Made by a program: the position numbers and the translations under genes
Origin: Desulfovibrio sp.
GTDB taxonomy: Bacteria; Desulfobacterota; Desulfovibrionia; Desulfovibrionales; Desulfovibrionaceae
Length of the DNA stretch: 7,055 nt
Assembly (NCBI GenBank): GCA_009773975.1
Contig: VSMX01000122.1
Coordinates: 1 to 7,055 of the forward strand
Reading direction: 5' to 3'
Notes under the pieces: model-generated
What the model saw: the letters and a program-made list of their open reading frames with translations, nothing else
Database searches by the model: none
Told to the model about the DNA's origin: nothing
Part shown: positions 1-7,055 of the stretch, in pieces
Layout of the letters: each line of letters starts with the position of its first letter
Position numbering within the stretch: the first letter of the stretch is position 1

Positions 1-98
1 ATTCAATATCGTATCAATTATCCTGATAACCCAAGCAAAAAGAAATTAATCATACATATTCAGATAGTTACAGAAAGCAGAGAGCATTTTTACCCACT

Positions 99-113
99 TG
101 GCACATAATATGC
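99..113 (+). promoter_or_regulatory. Candidate sigma-54 (-24/-12) promoter of glnN
   Basis: The sequence reads TGGCAC-N5-ATGC. The GG (100-101) and GC (112-113) dinucleotides are exactly 12 bases apart, first G to G, as the sigma-54 consensus TGGCAC-N5-TTGC requires. The -24 element is a perfect match; the -12 element differs at one T and lacks the following A/T. Transcription would start near 124-126, leaving a leader of about 36 bases before the glnN start. A sigma-54 promoter in front of a glutamine synthetase gene fits established NtrC-type nitrogen control. No TGCACC-type NtrC site is visible in the 98 bases upstream. The same bases also form a TGGCA-N7-TGCCA dyad, so an operator is an alternative reading. 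Confidence 0.45.
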
Positions 114-161
114 CATTGAGTGTGCATCTTGTGATTCATAAAATTAAACGGAGAAAGGAAA

Positions 162-2339
<2,178 letters not shown>

Positions 2340-2344
2340 TAATT

Positions 2345-2374
2345 ATAAAAGATATTATTGAGGATATCTTTTAT
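2345..2374 (+). promoter_or_regulatory. Perfect AT-rich hairpin after the glnN stop
   Basis: The 11-base arms ATAAAAGATAT (2345-2355) and ATATCTTTTAT (2364-2374) are exact inverted copies around an 8-base loop. The structure starts five bases after the glnN stop codon. The stem is AT-rich and is followed by GGAGGAGGG rather than a T tract, so it is not a standard intrinsic terminator. It could protect the 3' end of glnN mRNA, mark an RNA processing site between glnN and the glutamate synthase genes, or be a protein-binding dyad in DNA. The dyad is certain; its role is unknown. Confidence 0.4.
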
Positions 2375-2504
2375 GGAGGAGGGAAGGGAATTTTTTGTAG
2401 AAGTTTCCCTTCTTTCCGCGATGCCCAGCATCCATTGTGGAAATAGAGCTTGTTTTGTAAGGATAAATCGCAATGTGCAGGATAGGTTCAATAAAATGCC
2501 TTGA
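2373..2504 (+). other. Possible leader ORF, 43 codons, Glu-rich start
   Basis: An open frame starts with ATG at 2373 and ends with TGA at 2502-2504. It is preceded by GAGGA at 2360-2364, eight bases before the ATG. Its product would begin MEEGREFFVEVSLL, with four Glu codons among the first ten. It runs through the hairpins at 2378-2443 and overlaps the start of the downstream amidotransferase gene by 32 bases in another frame. I do not recognise the peptide, and open frames of this size occur by chance. It is listed because a Glu-rich leader in front of a glutamate-producing operon would suit attenuation control. Coding status is unproven. Confidence 0.15.
2378..2443 (+). promoter_or_regulatory. 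Tandem, partly competing hairpins in leader
   Basis: The first hairpin pairs 2378-2390 with 2405-2417: 13 pairs including two G-U, core GAAGGGAA against TTCCCTTC, and a 14-base loop holding six T. The second pairs TTTCCGC (2413-2419) with GTGGAAA (2437-2443), one G-U, and nests a perfect GATGC-CCA-GCATC stem (2420-2432). Bases 2413-2417 are used by both, so the outer part of the first competes with the second. A weak T-rich stretch (2450-2458) follows, a few bases away. The ribosome-binding site of the amidotransferase gene (AAGGA, 2459-2463) lies just downstream. The pairings are read directly; a regulatory leader for the glutamate synthase operon is inferred. Confidence 0.35.
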
Positions 2505-3579
2505 GCCGGTGCAGCCGGCCATGGCCCTGCGGCTGATGCTGCCCCAGCAGGAAGGGCACGATAATTCCGGTTTCGCGCTGGTCATGCAGGATCTTGAGGG
2601 CGTCTTTGGCCATTACAAGGACAAGCCATTGCTTTCCCTGGCCTGCACGGCCAAGGGCCTTGGACTTGTGGACGACTATATGGAGGAAAAGGGCTTTGTC
2701 CAGGTGGCCCAGTGGGTTCCGGATACAAATCCGCGCGATGGGCTGAAGATTGAGGTCATGCAGCGTTATGTTTTTCGCAACTATGATTATCCGGAAATTT
2801 ACCGCTACCGCACGCAAAAAGAGCGCGAGGAGTTTTTGCTGGACACGCGCCTTGAACTTCGCAAGTTGCTGGAGGAACATAATGGCGGGTATGTCTATTC
2901 CTTTTGGCCTGATGTGCTGACCCTGAAGGAAATTGGCGATCCCGGCGACATTGCGGAATATTTCGATCTCTGGAAAGAGGACGGCCGGCTTTGCGCCCGC
3001 AATATTGTGGCCCAGTGCAGGCAAAATACAAATTACGGCATAGTGCGCTATGCGGCCCATCCATTTTTTCTGCAGGGCTATACACTTTGCGCCAATGGCG
3101 AAAATACGTTCTTTACAAGGAATACGGAATTTCAGAAAAATTTGCATCGCGGCTATGTAGGTTTTGAATCCGATTCCCAGAATTTGCTTTATACACTGCA
3201 TTATGTGCACAGGGAATTGGGCTGGCCGGCCCGTTATGTCAAACATGTGCTCACGCCTCTCTCGGCGGCCGAAGTGCGGGAGCGCCCCGATGGAGAAGCC
3301 CTGGAAATGATTCGGGAATCCCTTTCGCAATTGCAGATAAATGGCCCGAATGCCGCAATCGCGCTTTTGCCTGACGGCAAAATGATGGCCATGTGCGATT
3401 CCAAAAAACTGCGCCCCATCGTGGCAGGGCAGCATGGCAATATGCTGGCCATGGCTTCCGAAGTTTGCGGTCTGAACGCCATCTTGCCGGAAAGAAATCC
3501 GGCAAATGATATTTACCTCAATGAGAGGGAAATGCTTATGGTTGATAATGATCTGGCGGCATCCCGATGGCTGCAGTAA
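2473..3579 (+). CDS. Glutamate synthase, class II glutaminase subunit
   Basis: This 368-residue protein is the glutamine-hydrolysing subunit of a split glutamate synthase; it should release ammonia for the FMN subunit encoded next. Cys2 becomes the N-terminal nucleophile once Met1 is removed (MCRIGSIKC), which fixes the start; AAGGA at 2459-2463 supports it. QQEGHDNSGFA (25-35) sits where class II amidotransferases usually have HRGxDSxG, so the HR pair is replaced. RQNTNYGIVRYAAHPF (183-198) corresponds to the RFSTNT region, and CANGENTFF (206-214) to the oxyanion motif HNGEINT, with Ala in place of His. ESDSQN (232-237) matches the conserved SDS. GPNAAIALLPDG (291-302) and SKKLRPIVAG (310-319) match the GltB stretch with DRNGLRP. 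A GlxB/MgsA-like amidotransferase, serving N-methylglutamate synthesis, is the main alternative; the neighbouring glutamine synthetase favours glutamate synthase. The gene overlaps the next by 13 bases, suggesting translational coupling. Confidence 0.88.
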   Translation: MCRIGSIKCLEPVQPAMALRLMLPQQEGHDNSGFALVMQDLEGVFGHYKDKPLLSLACTAKGLGLVDDYMEEKGFVQVAQWVPDTNPRDGLKIEVMQRYVFRNYDYPEIYRYRTQKEREEFLLDTRLELRKLLEEHNGGYVYSFWPDVLTLKEIGDPGDIAEYFDLWKEDGRLCARNIVAQCRQNTNYGIVRYAAHPFFLQGYTLCANGENTFFTRNTEFQKNLHRGYVGFESDSQNLLYTLHYVHRELGWPARYVKHVLTPLSAAEVRERPDGEALEMIRESLSQLQINGPNAAIALLPDGKMMAMCDSKKLRPIVAGQHGNMLAMASEVCGLNAILPERNPANDIYLNEREMLMVDNDLAASRWLQ

Positions 3580-5189
3580 ACAGGATTCACGCCCAGGACA
3601 TCACGGTAAATGATCTGCCCTGGAAAATAGAATACGATTCCGCTTCCTGCATCGGCTGCGGTGCCTGCGTTGCGACGTGCACTTTTGGCGCCATATCCGC
3701 GGCTGTGGCCTCAAAAGGCACAAGCATTGCGGCAAGGCGGCAGAAAGATGGTGAGCGGCTTGTAATTCGGCAGTCGCAAAGTATCCCGGAAGCCTGTGTT
3801 GGCTGCGGAATGTGCGAGAAGGTCTGTCCCGCGGACGCTATCAGGCCAGTGCGAAATCCCGAAAGCCGCTGGCAGGTCATTGCAAGGGGGCCAGATACTA
3901 TCAAACGCGGCGGCAGAAAGGCGGCTCATAAAAGGACGCTGGACAGCATTGTTATAGGCCGCATAAGCCAAATGACCGATCCGGCCCTGGATTCCGAACG
4001 CCACACCTTCGACCTCCGTTCTCCATTGGGAAGGGTCTTGAAACCGGTCGACCTGCCCTTGAAAGCCGTTGGTGAAAATTTGTTGATTCAGGGGCCTATC
4101 CCGTCTGTGCGCTGGATATATCCGTTGATTTTCAGCGATATGAGCATTGGCGCGCTTTCGGCCAGGGCCTGGGAAGCGATTGCGCTGGCCACAGCCTATC
4201 TTAATGAAGAATGTGGCATGCCGGTGCGCATGTGCAGCGGAGAAGGCGGTGTGCCAGGCGCGCTTTTGCAGAGCGAGCGTATTCGTTACATGATTTTGCA
4301 GATAGCTTCCGGCCATTTTGGCTGGAACCGCATCATTTCCGCATTGCCGAAAATGAAGGCCGATCCCTGCGCCGTGTTGATCAAGATGGGGCAGGGCGCA
4401 AAACCCGGCGACGGGGGACTTTTGCCCGCTGCCAAGGTCGCGCCCCATATCCAGGCGATTCGCGGCGTGCCGGGCGTAACGCTGCATTCCCCTCCAAATC
4501 ATCAGGGTCTTTATTCCATTGAGGAAGCTGTGCAGAAAATGCACTTGTCCCTCAATGCCGCCTTTGGCTTCAGGGTGCCAGTGGCCGTAAAATGCGCGGC
4601 CTCCGCGACTTCCGTGCCTGTTTATAATAATCTTTTGCGCGACCCCTACAAGATTTGCGGCGGATATTTCATCGACGGCATTGACGGCGGCACGGGCGCG
4701 GCCAACGAGGTTTCTCTCAACCATACCGGCCATCCCATTGTTTCCAAGCTGCGGGATTGCTACAGGACTGCAGCCGGCCAGGGCCTGCAGGGGCGCATAC
4801 CGCTTTGGGCAGGCGGCGGAATTGGCATGACCGGCGATGCCGCGGCGGATGCCTTCAAGCTGATTTGCCTTGGCGCCGATGGCGTAATTCTTGGACGACT
4901 GCTTCTGCAGATCATGGGCTGCGTCGGCAATGAGCATGGCCGCTGCAATGCCTGCCAGAGCGGCAGGTGCCCGACTGGCATCTGCACTCAGGATCCTCGC
5001 CTGGTTCGCAGGCTGGATGTGGATTCGGCGGCCCAATCCATTGTCGATTATATGTTGGCTTTCGATGCGGAAATGCGCAAGCTCATGGCTCCTGTCGGTA
5101 ACAGCGCGTTGCCCGTTGGGCGCGCCGATGCCCTGGTGGCAACGGACAGGGCTGTCGCGGAAGCTTTGGGCATTCAGTATGCATGTTGA
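3567..5189 (+). CDS. Glutamate synthase FMN/Fe-S catalytic subunit
   Basis: This 540-residue protein corresponds to the FMN-binding synthase domain of GltB with a ferredoxin module added at the front, as in archaeal-type enzymes. It should reductively aminate 2-oxoglutarate using ammonia from the amidotransferase subunit. Two [4Fe-4S] motifs open it: C28/C31/C34/C38 (followed by Thr, not the usual Pro) and C77/C80/C83/C87-Pro. The synthase barrel shows SDMSIGALS (190-198), CSGEGG (223-228), SGHFGWN (248-254), KMGQGAKPGDGGLLP (273-287), SPPNHQGLYSIEE (308-320), DGIDGGTGAA (370-379) and WAGGGIGMTGDAAADAFKL (414-432), all typical of flavin and substrate sites. The [3Fe-4S] loop holds C452, C460, C463, C468 and C473, an altered spacing. 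Upstream in frame a TGA at 3549-3551 leaves ATG 3567 as the first usable start. Its ribosome-binding site is weak and the preceding gene overlaps it by 13 bases, so coupling is likely. GlxD/MgsC-like N-methylglutamate synthase subunits are the alternative reading. Confidence 0.93.
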   Translation: MAAVNRIHAQDITVNDLPWKIEYDSASCIGCGACVATCTFGAISAAVASKGTSIAARRQKDGERLVIRQSQSIPEACVGCGMCEKVCPADAIRPVRNPESRWQVIARGPDTIKRGGRKAAHKRTLDSIVIGRISQMTDPALDSERHTFDLRSPLGRVLKPVDLPLKAVGENLLIQGPIPSVRWIYPLIFSDMSIGALSARAWEAIALATAYLNEECGMPVRMCSGEGGVPGALLQSERIRYMILQIASGHFGWNRIISALPKMKADPCAVLIKMGQGAKPGDGGLLPAAKVAPHIQAIRGVPGVTLHSPPNHQGLYSIEEAVQKMHLSLNAAFGFRVPVAVKCAASATSVPVYNNLLRDPYKICGGYFIDGIDGGTGAANEVSLNHTGHPIVSKLRDCYRTAAGQGLQGRIPLWAGGGIGMTGDAAADAFKLICLGADGVILGRLLLQIMGCVGNEHGRCNACQSGRCPTGICTQDPRLVRRLDVDSAAQSIVDYMLAFDAEMRKLMAPVGNSALPVGRADALVATDRAVAEALGIQYAC

Positions 5190-5215
5190 TAATCTTTATC
5201 AAGGACTGGAAGAAA

Positions 5216-6301
5216 ATGCTGCGTATTGCAACCATTGATGGCCATAAACGCATGTCCACCCAGGAATTGCTGCAGAAAATTTCCCGTTCCCTGGAGGATG
5301 GGGAGACGGATTTTCATATTTCCGCATCCGGGCAACATGATATAGGCGGCCCCTGCTGGAACGGAACAGGCAAGCCCCTGCGTTTTGTGGTCAGCAATCC
5401 TGGCCAGAGAGTGGGCTCAATGTGCCTGCCAGGCACAGAAGTCATAGTCGAAGGACCAGCGCCGGCCGACGTCGGTTGGCTAAATTCCGGGGGGCAGGTA
5501 ATTGTGAAGGGCGATGCTGGCGATACGGCCGGTCATTGCGCCGCTGGCGGTATAATCTATATAGGAGGCCGCGCCGGAACAAGAAGCGGTTCATTGATGA
5601 AGCGCGATCCGCTTTGCGAACCGCCAGAATTGTGGGTTTTGGAAAGCGTGGGCAGTTTTTCTTTCGAGTTCATGGGCGGCGGGTGCGCCGTGGTTTGCGG
5701 CCATGACAGCCAGACCCTGCCTTCTGTGCTTGGACAGAGGCCATGCGTGGGCATGGTTGGCGGCACTGTCTATTTTCGCGGGCCCTGCGGCGAGTTACCA
5801 CCGGATGTCTCATTGCTGCCCCTGGAGGAAGACGACATTTCCTGGCTGGACAAGGGCCTGGAAAATTTTTTAACTGCCATAGGCAAAACCGGACTGCGCA
5901 AGGAGCTTTCCATCTGGCGGCACTGGCGCAAGCTTGTTCCCGCAAAACGCGATCGGGCCGCGAAACGGACGACAATGCGCGTATTTCATGAAAAATCCTG
6001 GCTGCCCAATGGAGTGTTTGGCGACATTCTTGCGGATGACGGAAGAACGGAGCCTTTGTGCGCGGCCGGTAACCAACGCTTGCGGGAGCCGCTCTGGAAT
6101 AATGGAAAAATGAATTGCGTCGATTGCAGGCAATGCCTTGAGTATTGTCCGCGTACGGCCGTGAAAAGGCGCGAGGTTGGGGAAAATATGGATTATTCCG
6201 TTGTGGCCGCAAAATGTATAGGCTGCGGAATTTGCGCTGCCGTATGCCCGAATGATGTGTGGCAAATGAGGCTTGTTTCAATAGAATCCGTCATGCGGTA
6301 A
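5216..6301 (+). CDS. Glutamate synthase GXGXG subunit with ferredoxin tail
   Basis: This protein has 361 residues from ATG 5216. The first part is the glycine-rich right-handed beta-helix (GXGXG) domain that closes GltB. Repeats of GxxxG type run from about residue 60 to 125, for example GQRVGSMCLPGTEVIVEG and GDTAGHCAAGGIIYIGG, and the helix continues with MVGGTVYFRG near 180-189. The domain has no active site; it scaffolds the synthase subunit. The C-terminus carries two [4Fe-4S] motifs: C301/C304/C307/C311-Pro and C334/C337/C340/C344-Pro. A GXGXG subunit with its own ferredoxin tail suggests an extra electron-transfer path into the complex. I chose 5216 because AAGGA (5201-5205) lies ten bases upstream and the product begins MLRIATIDGHKR. 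An earlier ATG at 5183 would overlap the preceding stop (ATGTTGA), add 11 residues and give 372, but has a poor ribosome-binding site. No GltD-like NADPH subunit follows in the window. Confidence 0.9.
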   Translation: MLRIATIDGHKRMSTQELLQKISRSLEDGETDFHISASGQHDIGGPCWNGTGKPLRFVVSNPGQRVGSMCLPGTEVIVEGPAPADVGWLNSGGQVIVKGDAGDTAGHCAAGGIIYIGGRAGTRSGSLMKRDPLCEPPELWVLESVGSFSFEFMGGGCAVVCGHDSQTLPSVLGQRPCVGMVGGTVYFRGPCGELPPDVSLLPLEEDDISWLDKGLENFLTAIGKTGLRKELSIWRHWRKLVPAKRDRAAKRTTMRVFHEKSWLPNGVFGDILADDGRTEPLCAAGNQRLREPLWNNGKMNCVDCRQCLEYCPRTAVKRREVGENMDYSVVAAKCIGCGICAAVCPNDVWQMRLVSIESVMR

Positions 6302-6331
6302 AAAAATTTTTCCCAAACCCATTTGCATGTC

Positions 6332-6359
6332 TTGACAAAATTGGAAGTCAAGATACCAT
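6332..6359 (+). promoter_or_regulatory. Sigma-70-like promoter of pal
   Basis: A perfect -35 TTGACA (6332-6337) is followed, after 16 bases, by TACCAT (6354-6359), which matches four of six -10 positions. Transcription would start near 6366, giving a leader of about 83 bases before pal. The -35 box lies inside a perfect dyad, CTTGAC (6331-6336) and GTCAAG (6347-6352), spaced by ten bases. No T-tailed GC hairpin lies between the glutamate synthase stop and this promoter, so some read-through from upstream is possible. Confidence 0.5.
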
Positions 6360-6369
6360 CCACCTTACG

Positions 6370-6390
6370 CCGCGCCGGTCAAACGCGCGG
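6370..6390 (+). promoter_or_regulatory. 5'-leader hairpin of pal mRNA
   Basis: CCGCGC (6370-6375) and GCGCGG (6385-6390) pair perfectly around a nine-base loop. If transcription starts near 6366, this stem sits at the very 5' end of the pal message, a position known to slow mRNA decay. It is followed by an A/T-rich unstructured stretch and a strong ribosome-binding site, which fits a highly expressed lipoprotein gene. The role is inferred. Confidence 0.3.
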
Positions 6391-6448
6391 TGTATTGTGT
6401 CGCAAGGAAAGGCAAATTTTTAAATCTGTCCGAGTAAGAGGAGGACAA

Positions 6449-6922
6449 ATGAAACGTTATGCACTTATTGTTGCTCTGGTAATGGCATTGGCTGCTTCAA
6501 TCGGCTGCGCCAAGAAAACAACCACCGAACCGGCCTATGAACAGAACACCGGCGTAAACCCGGCCCTGCAGTCCGCAGTCCAGACGATCACCGATTCCCG
6601 CGTATATTTTGCCTTCAACAAATATAATATTGAAAGCCAGTATGACGCAGTGTTGAAGCAGGATGCCGACCTTATGCGCCAGTATCCCAGCATCCGTGTG
6701 CGCATCGAAGGCAACTGCGACGAACGCGGCACCCAGGAATACAACCTTGCGCTTGGCGAACGCCGCGCGCGTGCCGTTTATGACTACTTTGTGGCCAATG
6801 GCGTGAATCCGAACCAGCTGGAAATGATCAGCTACGGCAAGGAAAATCCCGCTGTCCTGGGCACAGGCGAAGCAGTCTGGAGCAAGAACCGCCGCGACGA
6901 TTTCCGCGTCATCGCCGAATAA
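6449..6922 (+). CDS. pal: Peptidoglycan-associated lipoprotein Pal
   Basis: This 157-residue outer-membrane lipoprotein binds peptidoglycan through an OmpA-like domain and is part of the Tol-Pal envelope system. The signal peptide has K2/R3, a hydrophobic core (about 5-16) and a lipobox SIGC ending at C20, with Ser rather than the usual Leu at -3. Residue +2 is Ala, not Asp, consistent with outer-membrane sorting. A short linker (21-45) leads to the OmpA domain, with SRVYFAFNKYNI (50-61), the peptidoglycan-binding motif GNCDERGTQEYN (88-99), GERRARAVYDYF (103-114), ISYGKENPAV (127-136) and NRRDDFRV (147-154). The reading frame is open from an ATG at 6323, but ATG 6449 has AGGAGGA just upstream (6439-6445) and starts the signal peptide; an earlier start would bury it. 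The length is slightly below E. coli Pal (173 residues as precursor). No tolB precedes it and no cpoB follows it here: it is a single-gene unit closed by a terminator. Confidence 0.95.
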   Translation: MKRYALIVALVMALAASIGCAKKTTTEPAYEQNTGVNPALQSAVQTITDSRVYFAFNKYNIESQYDAVLKQDADLMRQYPSIRVRIEGNCDERGTQEYNLALGERRARAVYDYFVANGVNPNQLEMISYGKENPAVLGTGEAVWSKNRRDDFRVIAE

Positions 6923-6935
6923 TCCGAATTTCAAG

Positions 6936-6956
6936 GCCGCCGCAAGGCGGCTTTTT
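6936..6956 (+). terminator. Rho-independent terminator of pal
   Basis: GCCGCC (6936-6941), a GCAA tetraloop (6942-6945) and GGCGGC (6946-6951) form a six-pair all-GC stem followed at once by five T (6952-6956). AA at 6933-6934 upstream of the stem can extend pairing into the T run. It begins 13 bases after the pal stop and separates pal from the downstream tRNA-like unit. Confidence 0.9.
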
Positions 6957-6985
6957 CATGCCCAATTTTTGGCAGATAATATTTA

Positions 6986-7012
6986 TTGACAAATACACGC
7001 CATTTCTATAAA
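6986..7012 (+). promoter_or_regulatory. Sigma-70-like promoter for the tRNA-like gene
   Basis: TTGACA (6986-6991) is a perfect -35. TATAAA (7007-7012) is a five-of-six -10 at a short 15-base spacing; TAAATA at 7009-7014 gives 17 bases but a poorer match. A start near 7019 would lie about ten bases before the first tRNA base. Its place between the pal terminator and the tRNA-like sequence supports it. Confidence 0.5.
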
Positions 7013-7028
7013 TATTCATCTGCGTGTT

Positions 7029-7055
7029 GCCTTTGTATCTCATTCGGTAGAGCGC
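7029..7055 (+). tRNA. Partial tRNA gene, 5' acceptor strand and D-arm
   Basis: The last 27 bases fit the 5' part of a tRNA: GCCTTTG as acceptor bases 1-7, TA at 8-9 (U8 conserved), D-stem TCTC (7038-7041), an eight-base D-loop ATTCGGTA with A14, G18, G19 and A21, and the second D-stem strand GAGC (7050-7053). Three D-stem pairs form (11-24, 12-23, 13-22); position 10 is T, opposite C25, where G is usual. The window ends before the anticodon, so the isotype cannot be read. A promoter lies just upstream. A degenerate tRNA copy cannot be excluded. Confidence 0.65.

Noticed and set aside
18..29. TTATC-CT-GATAA dyad in the left flank.
   Set aside because: Five-base arms in AT-rich DNA are expected by chance; it has no T tract and does not resemble an NtrC site. 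Nothing else was recognised in positions 1-97.
2438..2452. TGGAAA followed by CTTG upstream of the amidotransferase gene as a second sigma-54 promoter.
   Set aside because: The GG and the nearest GC or TG do not have the required 12-base register with a proper GC, and the -24 element is poor.
3711..5036. Long open frame (441 codons) on the - strand opposite the FMN subunit gene.
   Set aside because: It is antisense to a gene with unmistakable glutamate synthase motifs, has no family-like motifs of its own, and reflects codon bias of the + strand gene. The same applies to the 315-codon - strand frame at 2488-3435 and the 252-codon one at 1503-2261.
6299..6318. A-run/T-run after the last glutamate synthase gene as an intrinsic terminator.
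   Set aside because: The imperfect dyad is almost all A and T with only a GG/CC end, so it would not form a stable stem, and no GC hairpin is present.
6323..6448. Upstream extension of the pal reading frame to ATG 6323.
   Set aside because: It would start before the promoter -35 box, has no ribosome-binding site, and would bury the lipoprotein signal peptide 42 residues inside the protein.

Overview
The window reads as a chromosomal nitrogen-assimilation locus of a Gram-negative bacterium, followed by an outer-membrane lipoprotein gene and the start of a tRNA gene. All supported genes are on the + strand. A Pal-type lipoprotein shows an outer membrane. The pairing of a type III glutamine synthetase with a three-gene, ferredoxin-rich glutamate synthase, the GNCDERGT form of the Pal motif, and a good candidate sigma-54 promoter all point to an anaerobe near the Desulfovibrionaceae (Desulfobacterota). 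That placement rests on protein style alone and is an inference.

Layout. Positions 1-161 are AT-rich and hold no gene; they carry a candidate -24/-12 (sigma-54) promoter at 99-113. Positions 162-2339 encode a type III glutamine synthetase (glnN). The 133-base gap 2340-2472 is unusually structured: an AT-rich perfect hairpin directly after the glnN stop, a long purine/pyrimidine hairpin, a third nested hairpin that partly competes with the second, and a possible short open frame with four Glu codons among its first ten. Positions 2473-6301 encode a split glutamate synthase in three genes: a class II glutamine amidotransferase, an FMN/Fe-S catalytic subunit with two N-terminal [4Fe-4S] motifs, and a GXGXG beta-helix subunit with two more [4Fe-4S] motifs at its C-terminus. 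The gene order matches the domain order of the large one-piece GltB subunit. Positions 6302-6448 carry a sigma-70-like promoter overlapped by a perfect dyad, then a 5'-leader hairpin. Positions 6449-6922 encode Pal, closed by a strong intrinsic terminator (6936-6956). A further sigma-70-like promoter (6986-7012) precedes what looks like the 5' third of a tRNA gene running off the window (7029-7055).

How the genes work together. GlnN fixes ammonia onto glutamate to give glutamine. The split glutamate synthase takes ammonia from glutamine in subunit 1, channels it to the FMN site of subunit 2 where 2-oxoglutarate is aminated and reduced, and so returns two glutamates: the GS-GOGAT cycle in one cluster. 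No NAD(P)H-binding small subunit (GltD) lies in the window. With four [4Fe-4S] motifs on the complex, reduced ferredoxin or a separate diaphorase is the likely electron source. Pal belongs to a separate transcription unit and anchors the outer membrane to peptidoglycan.
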